Shown: positions 43,356-51,633 of the stretch, one piece after another | How positions within the stretch are numbered: position 1 is the first letter of the stretch | Layout of the letters: each line of letters begins with the position of its first letter | Source of the DNA: Rhizobium sp. FY34 | GTDB taxonomy: Bacteria; Pseudomonadota; Alphaproteobacteria; Rhizobiales; Rhizobiaceae | Direction: 5' to 3' | Length of the DNA: 64,000 bases | Assembly: GCF_005222845.1 (NCBI RefSeq) | Contig: NZ_STFZ01000006.1 | Location: 271,973 to 335,972, forward strand | Translations under genes and position numbers: made by a program | Notes under the pieces: model-generated | Seen by the model: only the letters and a program-made list of their open reading frames with translations | What the model was told of the DNA's origin: nothing | Database searches by the model: none

Positions 43356-46300
43356 ATGAGCCGACCGCAAGACATTGTCGAACTGCTGGGTTTTTCCTTG
43401 TCCGATGGCAAGAAATCGACTTGGTCAAAGCGTTACGGCCGGGGCGGCTTTTGCTTGGAAATTTCGGAGCGCGAAGACGGCGGTCTGGTCGTTGACTACG
43501 GCTCGATTGAACAAAACAGGCGGACGATAAGCGATCTTTCCAAGCCTGAAAATCGGGTCGTTCTTGAATGCGTGGACAAGCTGTTGATGCAGGGCTATGC
43601 GCCCGAATGTATTGTGCTCGAAAAGTCCTATCCGGTGGGGGTCGGCGACAAGTACCTGGACATACTCATCAAACGCGATGGAAAAGCGTTTATGATGATC
43701 GAATGCAAGGCTCCCGGTAAAGACTACGGTTCCGCGAAATTCGACCTTATCAGCCGAGGTGGGCAGCTATTGAGCTACTGGCTGCAGGATCGGGACGCGC
43801 TCTACCTCGTCCTCTACACCTCGGAGATTTCCGGGGGGAAAATCGAGCGGGAATATGTTTCTCTGGAGACACTAGGTCTATCAGGTTCCAACCTCGGTGA
43901 AACGCACGCCTCCTGGGATGGACATACATTCGAGGCGGGCATCTTCGAGGGGGCTCCCTATCAGCCCAAACAGCGCCGGCTTCGCGTTTCGGACCTCCAC
44001 GACATGGCGTCCGACGACGGTAAGAAGGTTTTCAACGCTTTCGCAGAAATTCTCAGGCGTCATGTCATTTCGGATAAGCCAAACGCTTTCAACAAGATAT
44101 TCAATCTGTTTATCTGCAAGATAAAGGACGAGGAAAAATCCGACAAAGACGCTGCTCTGGACTTCCAGTGGCTTCCGGAGGAAAGCCCCGAGGAAGTGCT
44201 TAGCAGGCTCAACGATCTGTATCGCAAAGGGTTGAAAGACTACCTGAAAATGGTCGTGACGGACCATTCCGTTTCTGAAATCGAGAGCCGCCTGGTCACT
44301 CTCCAGGACGATGACAAGGCGGACATCAAGCGGATGTTCACCGAACTGCGTCTCTACAAAAATAATGAATTCGCGTTCATCGAAGTCTACGACCGGAAAA
44401 CGTTCCAGCAGAACGCCGCCGTTGTTCGTGATGTCGTTCGCCTCCTCCAGGGTAAGCGGCTCCGGTATACACATAAGCAACCATTCATGGGTGAGTTCTT
44501 TGAGCGCCTCCTAAACACGAGTGTAAAACAGGAATCCGGTCAATTCTTCACTCCAATTCCTGTTGCTCGGTTCGTGATGGACAGTCTGCCCGTCGAAGAC
44601 ATTGTCAGGGACAAAATCTCGAGCGCTGATCCGAACTTCCTTCCCTACATCCTCGACTATGCAGCCGGCAGTGGTCATTTTCTGACCGAAGGCATGGATC
44701 GTGTCGACGAGGTGTTGAAGTCCACAAATGAGAAAGAGCTGACGAATTCCCAGCGTGCGAACCTTCGCGCTTGGGGTGAGAATTACCTGTGGGCCAAAGA
44801 GTTCGTTTACGGCATCGAGAAGGACTACCGCCTGGCCAAGACGGCGAAGGTATCGTGCTTTTTGAACGGTGACGGTGAGGCCAACCTGTTTCGCGGTGAT
44901 GGGCTCGACAATTTTCAGCTCAGCCAGGAGTATCACGGCATATTGAAAGTCCACTCTGACCAGGGGGGAATGGACAACCAGGTTTTTGACATCATAGCGG
45001 CCAACCCACCTTACTCGGTCGCTCAATGCCGCCAGACGATCAAGGACGGTGAAAAATCATTCACGCTTTGGCCGAAGTTGACCGAAAAGAGCGACGACAT
45101 CGAATGCCTCTTCGCAGAGCGTACCAAACAGCTTTTGAAGGATGGCGGTGTTGCAGGCGTCATATTCCCGGTCAGCATCCTCTCCAACATCGGTATCGAG
45201 AGTGGTGCCCGTGAGATACTTCTGAAATATTTTGATATCGTCTCCATCGTGGTCCTCGGTTCGATGACCTTCATGAAGGCTAACGTAACGACGGCAACGT
45301 TATTCCTTAGGAGGAAGCCAGACGATGCCTGGAAGGCGGTACAACGTCTCGTCGACGTGATGTTTAAGACATTTGCCGAAATCACGATCAACGGCATAGC
45401 GAATCCTCTGACCACGTACGTGCAATCAGTCTGGGGAATATCGACTGAAGAATACGTGGCGATCGTCCGGGACGGTCAGTCTTCATCGCACAAGCTCTAC
45501 ATGGCTTATCGCCAGGCCTATACCTCATCGAAAGGTAAAACGTCGGCCGAAGCCGACGTATCGCGAGCGTCGGCGGATTTTCTGAAGTTTGTGCAGGACC
45601 ATGAAAGGGAGAAGGTCCTCTTCTTCCTCCTGTCCTACGCACAGCGAACGCTGCTCGTGAATTCGCCGACAACGGCAGCTGAGCAGAAGCGCTTTCTGGG
45701 ATATGAGTTCAAGGAACGCATGGGCTTCGAGGGGCTATGGCCTTACGAGGGAAAGCCAAACTCTTCAATGCTTTACGACGAGAACGACAGAAGCGCCGAG
45801 GGAAAGATATCCACGCTGATCCGGCGGTCGTTCAGAAAGGAGCAGATCGAAGTTCCTCGGGAACTCAGGTCTTGGGCGCAGACTGTGCGCCTCTCAGAGC
45901 TTCTGTCGTTCAGCGCTGTTGATTTCGAAAACACGATCTCGACCGCCGTTGCGGCGAAAGCCAAAACTGGGAAATGGCCGGTCACGACGATCGGTGACCT
46001 GGTAACATTTTGCGCGAGGGGCAAATCGCCCTCCTATGCTACGGAAAAGACGTCGATCGCCGTTCTGAAGTCGGGGCAACTCAAGGGTATGCGTTCCATC
46101 GACCTGTCGGAGCGCCACTACCTCGATCCCGATTTCCGGGTTGATCCAGAAAAATTGCTCAGGCGAGACGACATCCTTGTAAATTCAACAGGCACGGGCA
46201 CCGCAGGCAGGGTAACTCTCTATGATCGTGACGAAGGCAAGGTCACGGTCGATAGCCACGTCACCATTCTCCGGATCGATCCATCAAAAGCCCTCCCGGA

Positions 46301-47141
46301 ATACGTTCTTTACGCACTGTGGCACTATGGATTTGACAAGATCGAACGACTGGCAAAGGGGCAAAGCGGTCAGATCGAATTGCGGCAAGATGCGATCAAA
46401 GGCATTGAGATTGTTTTACCTTCCATAGAAGAGCAGAGAAGGCTAATCAAACGGCTTAACGACCTTGAGCAAGCAGTCGCAATCCGCGAGCAGGAAGCCT
46501 TGGCGTCCATCACGGCAAAGCACGATATCGTTCGTGCGGCGTTGCGGCCCGCAACTGGACGTGAGGCTCTACATATCGGAGATGTCTTCACGCTCAACCC
46601 CAGCAAGTCGGAGATCAAGGCTATGGGACTTGATGGCGACACGGCGATTACATTCTTGCCAATGGCCGCGGTTAACACCGAGGGTGAGATTACAGAGCGT
46701 ACGGTGCGCCCGCTTAGGGAAGTGCAGAAGGGCTACACTTACTTCCGTGAAAATGACGTGCTCTTCGCGAAGATTACGCCTTGCATGGAGAACGGAAAAG
46801 GCGCGCTCGCAACTCAGTTGCAAAATGGTATCGGTTTCGGCACAACCGAGTTTCACGTGCTGCGAAGCAAAGGTGACCTCGATCCGGTTATCATTCACAA
46901 TTTCATACAAACAGCCGCATTTCGTACCGAGGCAACGCCTCACATGACTGGAATGGGCGGTCAGAAGCGTGTGCCAGCGAAATTCGTCAGCGACTATAGG
47001 ATCAATGTTCCGAGCGCCGAGGAGCAGAAGGTCCTGCTGGCTCAGATAGCCGCCCATGACTCACAGGTATCTGTCTCCCGAAGGAAAATGAAGTTTCTAG
47101 AGGAGGCCCGCCGCAACTTCCTTGATCGACAGCTCGGATAA
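43356..47141 (+). CDS. single-chain restriction-methylation-specificity protein (type IIG-like, type I-derived)
   Basis: 1261 aa. The N-terminal nuclease of type I HsdR-N kind has Asp102 (YLDILI) and Glu116-x-Lys118 (MMIECK). The gamma-class N6-adenine methyltransferase has motif I DYAAGSGHF (about residues 433-441), the QFFTP box before it, and motif IV NPPY (550-553). Two HsdS-like target-recognition domains follow: TRD1 about residues 870-1055 (KWPVTTIGDL to LPSIEEQRRLIKRL) and TRD2 about 1068-1255 (HIGDVFTLNPS to VPSAEEQKVLLAQI). All catalytic residues are intact, so it should cut and methylate as one polypeptide with a bipartite site. AGAGAAGAGA precedes the ATG. It is the cargo gene nearest the right end. 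Confidence 0.88.
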   Translation: MSRPQDIVELLGFSLSDGKKSTWSKRYGRGGFCLEISEREDGGLVVDYGSIEQNRRTISDLSKPENRVVLECVDKLLMQGYAPECIVLEKSYPVGVGDKYLDILIKRDGKAFMMIECKAPGKDYGSAKFDLISRGGQLLSYWLQDRDALYLVLYTSEISGGKIEREYVSLETLGLSGSNLGETHASWDGHTFEAGIFEGAPYQPKQRRLRVSDLHDMASDDGKKVFNAFAEILRRHVISDKPNAFNKIFNLFICKIKDEEKSDKDAALDFQWLPEESPEEVLSRLNDLYRKGLKDYLKMVVTDHSVSEIESRLVTLQDDDKADIKRMFTELRLYKNNEFAFIEVYDRKTFQQNAAVVRDVVRLLQGKRLRYTHKQPFMGEFFERLLNTSVKQESGQFFTPIPVARFVMDSLPVEDIVRDKISSADPNFLPYILDYAAGSGHFLTEGMDRVDEVLKSTNEKELTNSQRANLRAWGENYLWAKEFVYGIEKDYRLAKTAKVSCFLNGDGEANLFRGDGLDNFQLSQEYHGILKVHSDQGGMDNQVFDIIAANPPYSVAQCRQTIKDGEKSFTLWPKLTEKSDDIECLFAERTKQLLKDGGVAGVIFPVSILSNIGIESGAREILLKYFDIVSIVVLGSMTFMKANVTTATLFLRRKPDDAWKAVQRLVDVMFKTFAEITINGIANPLTTYVQSVWGISTEEYVAIVRDGQSSSHKLYMAYRQAYTSSKGKTSAEADVSRASADFLKFVQDHEREKVLFFLLSYAQRTLLVNSPTTAAEQKRFLGYEFKERMGFEGLWPYEGKPNSSMLYDENDRSAEGKISTLIRRSFRKEQIEVPRELRSWAQTVRLSELLSFSAVDFENTISTAVAAKAKTGKWPVTTIGDLVTFCARGKSPSYATEKTSIAVLKSGQLKGMRSIDLSERHYLDPDFRVDPEKLLRRDDILVNSTGTGTAGRVTLYDRDEGKVTVDSHVTILRIDPSKALPEYVLYALWHYGFDKIERLAKGQSGQIELRQDAIKGIEIVLPSIEEQRRLIKRLNDLEQAVAIREQEALASITAKHDIVRAALRPATGREALHIGDVFTLNPSKSEIKAMGLDGDTAITFLPMAAVNTEGEITERTVRPLREVQKGYTYFRENDVLFAKITPCMENGKGALATQLQNGIGFGTTEFHVLRSKGDLDPVIIHNFIQTAAFRTEATPHMTGMGGQKRVPAKFVSDYRINVPSAEEQKVLLAQIAAHDSQVSVSRRKMKFLEEARRNFLDRQLG

Positions 47142-47269
47142 GGCGGTAGTCAGCACCCCCTGCGCAATCAGCTTGCGCTCGGGCTCTGATGCGTTCGAAG
47201 TCTAGAGTTGTCCCGCCAGCATAGGCGCTATGCGGGTACTCGAGCGCGTCCTGGGGTATCGAAGGGTTG
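47142..47269. other. sequence between the restriction gene and the right end
   Basis: 128 bp without an ORF of note. GCATAG-GCG-CTATGC (47219-47233), flanked by CCC/GGG with a bulge, is a possible terminator stem for the restriction gene but has no T-run. GCGCA/TGCGC at about 47162-47178 is a second small inverted repeat. Confidence 0.4.
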
Positions 47270-47330
47270 GGGACAGACCTATTAAAGCGTCAGGGACATA
47301 TCAGCGCTCGTAGGGACAAACCTTTTGAGC
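47270..47330 (-). repeat. transposon right end: three TnsB-type sites, tightly spaced
   Basis: Read from the right (minus strand), TGTCCC cores start at 47318, 47298 and 47275, spaced 20 and 23 bp. The outermost shares GGTTTGTCCCT (11 bp) with the left end; the inner pair repeats TGTCCCTGACGCTTTAAT of the left end with the same 23-bp spacing. Tight packing here and wide spacing on the left reproduce the right/left asymmetry of Tn7. Confidence 0.85.
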
Positions 47331-47374
47331 GTTTCCACGACACCTTGATGATCCGGGTCGGTCACAAGTGCAGG

Positions 47375-47451
47375 TGGTGATCCCGACTGGATTCGAACCA
47401 GTGGCCTCGAGATTAGGAATCTCGCGCTCTATCCTACTGAGCTACGGGACC
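47375..47451 (-). tRNA. tRNA-Arg (anticodon CCU)
   Basis: 77 nt with encoded CCA. The acceptor GGTCCCG pairs with CGGGATC (one G-U); D arm GCTC-AGTAGGATA-GAGC; anticodon arm CGAGA-TTCCTAA-TCTCG, so the anticodon is CCU and reads AGG. The T arm is ACTGG-TTCGAAT-CCAGT. Its 3' end points at the transposon right end, 45-57 bp away. Confidence 0.95.
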
Positions 47452-47542
47452 AATTTGGCAGTTTTCGGTGCCTATTCGGTACTTGGTCGATACCGTAGAG
47501 GCTTATGCTTATGATCCGATTAGCCTTCTCCGATCAAGAGCA

Positions 47543-47586
47543 TCGAATTAGGAATCCTGTGCGCTATCCTGCTGAGCTATGTGGGC
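47543..47586 (-). pseudogene. 5'-half tRNA-Arg-like remnant
   Basis: On the minus strand the sequence has a 7-nt acceptor-like GCCCACA, then TAGCTCAGCAGGATAGCGC as a D arm, then an anticodon loop TTCCTAA identical to the intact tRNA-Arg(CCU). Similarity stops just 3' of the anticodon loop and no T arm follows. It is about 90 bp upstream of the intact gene. A break at the anticodon loop is what integration of a tyrosine-integrase element leaves, but degeneration is equally possible. Confidence 0.6.
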
Positions 47587-47696
47587 AGCTCGTGTCGGTA
47601 CATAGCTCAGCCCGGCGCGGCGGACAAGATACAAGCCGTGTGCTTGCAAAAGTTTGGCCGCCGCGTGGCCCGGCTTTTCCCCTTTCAGGTCTCATT

Positions 47697-48860
47697 TCAG
47701 TCGTTCAGGCGCTGTTCGGTAAGTTTTACCCAGTAGGAAATGCCATAGCCGATGGCTTCGTCGTTGAAGTCATAGGCGGGATTGTGAAGCCCCGGGCTTT
47801 CGCCATTGCCAATCAGGATATAGGCGCCTGGTCGCGCCTGCAGCATGAAGGCGAAATCCTCGCCGGCCATGCTGGGATCGACGTCCGTATTGACGTTTCG
47901 CGCGCCAACAATCTCGATGGCGGCCTTTGCCGCATGCAGGGTTTCGTCGGGATGGTTTATTGTCACCGGGCAGGCGCGCTCATACTCGACGTCGGCCACG
48001 CAATCATTGGCCGCAGCAATGCCCTCGGCGATCTGGCGGATGCGGCTTTCGGCCAGGTCCTGCACAGCTTCATCAAGGCTGCGCACGGTGCCCGCGAGGA
48101 AAGCTTCTTCCGGAATGATGTTATGGGTGGTGCCGGCATGGAACTGCGTGACAGAGACGACGACGGAACGCAGCGGATTGGCATTGCGCGCGGCGATCAT
48201 CTGCAGCCCGCCGACGACCTGCGCGCCAACAACGATCGGGTCTGCGGTGCGGTGGGGTTCGGCCGCATGGCCGCCCCGTCCGGTAATGCGGATGGAGAAC
48301 TTGTCCGGTGCTGCCATGATGCCGCCCTTGCGGATGGCGAAACTGCCCAGCGCCATGCCCGGCATATTGTGCATGCCATAGACTTCCTGAATGCCGAAAC
48401 GGTCCATCATGCCATCTTCGACCATGGCAAGCGCGCCGCGCCCGCCTTCTTCTGCCGGCTGGAAGATGACGGCGACCGAGCCGTTGAAATTGCGCGTTTC
48501 CGCCAGATATTTGGCCGCTCCCAACAGCATGGCGGTATGTCCGTCATGGCCGCAGGCATGCATTTTGCCGGGCGTCTTGGAGGCCCAGGGCTTGCCGCTG
48601 ATTTCTTCGAGTGGCAGTGCGTCCATATCGGCACGCAGGCCGATCACCCGGTCGCTCGAGCCCTGGCCGCGGATAATGCCGACAAGGCCGGTGCGGCCGA
48701 GGCCAGTCACGATCTCGTCAACCCCGAATGAGCGCAGCCTTGCCTCCACAAAGGCAGCCGTCTCTTCCACATCATACAAAAGGCCTGGGTTTTCATGGAT
48801 ATGACGTCGCCATGCGCTGACTTCCTGCTGCATTTCGGCGGCTCTGTTCAAGATCGGCAT
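47697..48860 (-). CDS. M20-family amidohydrolase (hippurate hydrolase-like)
   Basis: 387 aa. The family (M20D: hippuricase, IAA-amino acid and N-acyl amino acid hydrolases) shows in the metal-binding segments KMHACGHDGHTAMLLGAAKYL, QPAEEGGRGALAMVEDG, GGHAAEPHRTADPI, and the C-terminal DPSMAGEDFAFMLQ. It releases an acid and an amino acid from N-acyl substrates in the cytoplasm. AGGA lies upstream of the ATG at 48860; the ORF is open far beyond, but that part is antisense to the next gene. It is divergent from the carboxypeptidase gene. Confidence 0.88.
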   Translation of the reverse strand: MPILNRAAEMQQEVSAWRRHIHENPGLLYDVEETAAFVEARLRSFGVDEIVTGLGRTGLVGIIRGQGSSDRVIGLRADMDALPLEEISGKPWASKTPGKMHACGHDGHTAMLLGAAKYLAETRNFNGSVAVIFQPAEEGGRGALAMVEDGMMDRFGIQEVYGMHNMPGMALGSFAIRKGGIMAAPDKFSIRITGRGGHAAEPHRTADPIVVGAQVVGGLQMIAARNANPLRSVVVSVTQFHAGTTHNIIPEEAFLAGTVRSLDEAVQDLAESRIRQIAEGIAAANDCVADVEYERACPVTINHPDETLHAAKAAIEIVGARNVNTDVDPSMAGEDFAFMLQARPGAYILIGNGESPGLHNPAYDFNDEAIGYGISYWVKLTEQRLND

Positions 48861-48980
48861 TGGAATTCCTGTGTCTGGCAAAGGCTTAGGCGAAGCGCCC
48901 GCAGCTTTGATATTGCGCCGCGGAATTGACGGAATCAATGATATTTGCCATTGGTTGGCCAGAGTAACGGTATAAGCGCG

Positions 48981-50144
48981 ATGCGAATTCCGTTCGATCG
49001 ACGAGGTCTCTCCTTGCATTACCGGTTGTTGCGCATGCCTGCCGTCAAGATGTCGCTCGCTACCCTCCTGGCTGCCGCCATGGCGTTCAGCGCGTCCGGC
49101 ACTGCGTTTGCCAATCCGAAAATGGTTATCGACGTGGGAACCGGCCGGGTGATTGCCCATCAGGAAGCCTTCCGTAAATGGTATCCGGCCTCGCTGACCA
49201 AGCTGATGACGGCCTATGTGACCTTCCGGGCGATCAAGAGCGGCCGTCTGTCGCTCGAAACGCCGGTGGTGATGAGCAAGCGCGCCACCGATCAGCCGGC
49301 CAGCAAGATGTATGTGAAGCCGGGTGCATCCATGACGCTCGATGCGGCGCTGAAGATCCTGCTCGTCAAGTCCGCCAATGACGTGGCCGTGGCCGTGGCC
49401 GAAACCGTTGGCGGATCGACCGAGAATTTCGTCGCCATGATGAATGCGGAAGCGGCGCGGATTGGCATGTCGTCGTCCAATTTCATCAATCCGCATGGGC
49501 TTCCCGGCAAGGGTCAGTATACGACGGCGCGTGACCTTGCAGTTCTGGCCGTCCAATTGAAGCGGGAATTTCCCGATTATGCCGGCTATTTCGCGCTCGA
49601 AGGCATTGCCACCGGTGCCAAGACCTATCCCAATTTCAACATGCTGATCGGTCGCTTCGATGGCGCAAACGGCATGAAGACGGGCTTTATCTGCGCCTCT
49701 GGCTTCAATCAGGTCTCCTCTGCCACCCGCAATGGCCGCAGTGTCATTTCGGTCGTCCTCGGTTCCGACAGCCTTGCCGGCCGCGCCGACGAATCCGCCG
49801 ATCTCCTGCAAAAGGGACTGACAGCGCCGCAGGGAACGGGCGAACCGCTGGCATCGCTTGCACCCTATGGGCCGGATCGGGATGCGGTGGTGGATATCAG
49901 CGCCGACATCTGCAATCCGAAGGCGGCCAAGGTGCGCAGCGAAGGTCGTGACGATGCCGGCCGGATGGTCGTCCATTCGCCTTATATTACCGAGATGGTG
50001 CGTCCGCCGCAATTCAGCGAGGCCACCATCATTTCCCCACCGACGCCTGAAAAAGATGAGGCCAAGAGCGCGACCGGTGGTGCGGGTCTTGCCCGCCAGA
50101 TCGCCAATGTGCCGGTGCCGATCCCGCGTCCGGCGACGTTCTGA
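48981..50144 (+). CDS. D-alanyl-D-alanine carboxypeptidase (PBP5-type)
   Basis: 387 aa periplasmic serine peptidase trimming the peptidoglycan pentapeptide. The signal sequence runs to about residue 45 (AFSASGTAFA). The active-site triad is S71-L-T-K74, S131-A-N133 and K233-T-G235, in the canonical order of the S11 family. The C-terminal 100 residues are Pro-rich and lack the typical PBP5 amphipathic anchor. The start at 48981 has only a weak ribosome site. It is followed 24 nt later by the CobW-family gene. Confidence 0.92.
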   Translation: MRIPFDRRGLSLHYRLLRMPAVKMSLATLLAAAMAFSASGTAFANPKMVIDVGTGRVIAHQEAFRKWYPASLTKLMTAYVTFRAIKSGRLSLETPVVMSKRATDQPASKMYVKPGASMTLDAALKILLVKSANDVAVAVAETVGGSTENFVAMMNAEAARIGMSSSNFINPHGLPGKGQYTTARDLAVLAVQLKREFPDYAGYFALEGIATGAKTYPNFNMLIGRFDGANGMKTGFICASGFNQVSSATRNGRSVISVVLGSDSLAGRADESADLLQKGLTAPQGTGEPLASLAPYGPDRDAVVDISADICNPKAAKVRSEGRDDAGRMVVHSPYITEMVRPPQFSEATIISPPTPEKDEAKSATGGAGLARQIANVPVPIPRPATF

Positions 50145-50168
50145 TCCCTTACCCAGGAAATTTTGCTC

Positions 50169-51362
50169 ATGCCCCTGCCAAGCGAACGTATTCCGGTTTC
50201 CATCCTGACCGGCTTTCTCGGCGCGGGCAAATCCACTCTGCTGAACCGTATCCTCAAGGATCCGCAGGCACGCGATACGGCTGTCATCATCAATGAATTC
50301 GGCGAGGTGGGGATCGATAACTTTCTCGTGGAAACGTCTGGCGATACGCTGCTGGAGCTTTCCAATGGCTGCCTGTGCTGCACCGTGCGCGGCGAACTGG
50401 TCGAGACGCTTGCCTCGCTCATCGACCAGATCCAGACCGGACGCCTGAAGCCGATCCGCCGCGTGGTGATCGAGACCACAGGTCTTGCCGATCCCGCCCC
50501 TGTCATGCAGGCGGTGATGGGCAATCCTGTTCTGGCCCAGAGTTTTCAGCTGGATGGCATGGTGACCGTGGTGGATGCGGTGCATGGTCTCTCGACGCTT
50601 GCCCGCCACCCTGAGGCCCTGAAGCAGGTGGCGGTTGCCGACCGACTGGTGATTGCCAAGCAAAGCCTTGCCGAGCCAGCTGTGGTTTCAGCGCTGATGC
50701 GCCGCCTGGCTGAGCTTAATCCGCGCGCGCCCCGCGTTGATGGCGATAGCTCCGAGGCGGGCACAGTCGCTATGCTGATCAATGGCCTTTATGATCCCGA
50801 CAGCAAGATTGCCGATGTGGCGCGCTGGCTGAGCGAGGAGCATGCGCATGATGAGGAGGCTCACACGCATGTGCATCACAGTCACGATGATCACGACCAT
50901 CATCATGGTGATGGCGACGACCACGGATCGCATCAGGGGCATGCCGCCCATCATTCCCATCACCATCATGATGTGAACCGCCACGGCGATGATATCCGCT
51001 CGTTTTCGCTCATTCACGACAGGCCTATCGATCCGATGGCCATCGAGATGTTCATCGATCTCCTGCGCTCGGCGCATGGTGACAAGCTGTTGCGCATGAA
51101 GGCGATCGTGCAGCTTTCCGACAATCCGGACCGTCCGCTGGTGCTGCATGGCGTGCAGACGATCTTCCATCCGCCGGAGCGGCTGGCGCGCTGGCCGGAA
51201 GGGTCCGAGCGGTTGACGCGCATGGTATTGATCACGCAAGGGCTGGAGGAAGGCTTTGTGACGGATCTCTTTGCAGCCTTTACCGGCCAGCCGCGCATTG
51301 ACCGGCCGGACCGGGCGGCGCTCGAGGACAATCCGCTGGCCGTGCCCGGCATGCGCTTCTGA
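50169..51362 (+). CDS. CobW/COG0523-family GTPase with His-rich metal loop
   Basis: 397 aa. The P-loop is GFLGAGKS (15-22) and the family's metal motif CLCC is at Cys68-x-Cys70-Cys71. A long His/Asp-rich insert covers about residues 224-269, before the CobW C-terminal domain (HGVQTIFHPPERLARWPE near 330). COG0523 proteins are metal chaperones: true CobW serves cobalt in cobalamin synthesis, others deliver zinc. The His-rich loop fits zinc or cobalt handling and the sequence alone does not decide. No Zur or cobalamin riboswitch signature was found upstream. Confidence 0.85.
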   Translation: MPLPSERIPVSILTGFLGAGKSTLLNRILKDPQARDTAVIINEFGEVGIDNFLVETSGDTLLELSNGCLCCTVRGELVETLASLIDQIQTGRLKPIRRVVIETTGLADPAPVMQAVMGNPVLAQSFQLDGMVTVVDAVHGLSTLARHPEALKQVAVADRLVIAKQSLAEPAVVSALMRRLAELNPRAPRVDGDSSEAGTVAMLINGLYDPDSKIADVARWLSEEHAHDEEAHTHVHHSHDDHDHHHGDGDDHGSHQGHAAHHSHHHHDVNRHGDDIRSFSLIHDRPIDPMAIEMFIDLLRSAHGDKLLRMKAIVQLSDNPDRPLVLHGVQTIFHPPERLARWPEGSERLTRMVLITQGLEEGFVTDLFAAFTGQPRIDRPDRAALEDNPLAVPGMRF

Positions 51363-51626
51363 TCAGGTTTTTTCGATATCGGATTTTTGGGCGTCGTCAC
51401 CGCGCCGGATGATGAAGCGATGGCCATCGGGCTGGCGCTCGCTGAGCACGAGCACATGGCCGTCCTCATGGCAGAAATGCGGGATATCTATGCCGGCCAG
51501 CGGATCGGTGGTCGCAACCGACAACTCCTCACCTGCTGCCATGGATGACAGGCGCTTACGAGTCTTCAGTACGGGAAGGGGGCATTTCAGCCCCTTCAGG
51601 TCCAGATGTAATGGGTCAGGCGCCAT
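51363..51626 (-). CDS. tusA: TusA/SirA-like sulfur carrier protein
   Basis: 87 aa. The N-terminal LDLKGLKCPLPVLKTRKRL has the CPxP motif of TusA/SirA proteins, which carry persulfide sulfur in tRNA thiolation and related routes. The ATG at 51626 is preceded by AGGCGG; the longer ORF is antisense-type sequence. It is convergent with the CobW-family gene, with adjoining stops, and lies 7 nt downstream of the L,D-transpeptidase gene on the same strand. Confidence 0.85.
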   Translation of the reverse strand: MAPDPLHLDLKGLKCPLPVLKTRKRLSSMAAGEELSVATTDPLAGIDIPHFCHEDGHVLVLSERQPDGHRFIIRRGDDAQKSDIEKT

Positions 51627-51633
51627 GCGCCGC

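Larger units (their letters stand above)
33530..47340. mobile_element. Tn7-like transposon beside tRNA-Arg(CCU)
   Basis: About 13.8 kb bounded by inverted sets of TGTCCC-type repeats at 33538-33646 and 47270-47330. It encodes TnsA, TnsB, TnsC and a TniQ/TnsD-like protein on the minus strand toward the left end, plus cargo: a second TnsA-like protein, a soluble FtsH-like protease and a single-chain restriction-methylation protein. The right end is about 45-57 bp beyond the 3' end of tRNA-Arg. The exact outer bases and the 5-bp target duplication expected for this class could not be fixed: flanks next to the outermost repeats do not match as direct repeats. No cas genes or CRISPR array are present, so targeting is presumably protein-based. 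Confidence 0.88.

Noticed and set aside
33549..47323. 5-bp target-site duplication at the outermost TGTCCCT repeats
   Set aside because: The flanking bases (TGGTT on the left, AACCT on the right) are an inverted rather than a direct match, so the true outer ends are probably a few bases further out and the duplication remains unidentified.
33530..47340. CRISPR-associated transposon (CAST)
   Set aside because: No cas gene, no CRISPR array or stray repeat was found, and TniQ is long and TnsD-like; protein-directed targeting is the simpler reading.
48861..50663. upstream extension of the M20 amidohydrolase ORF to 988 codons
   Set aside because: The added part is antisense to the carboxypeptidase and CobW-family genes; the family start is at 48860 with a ribosome site.
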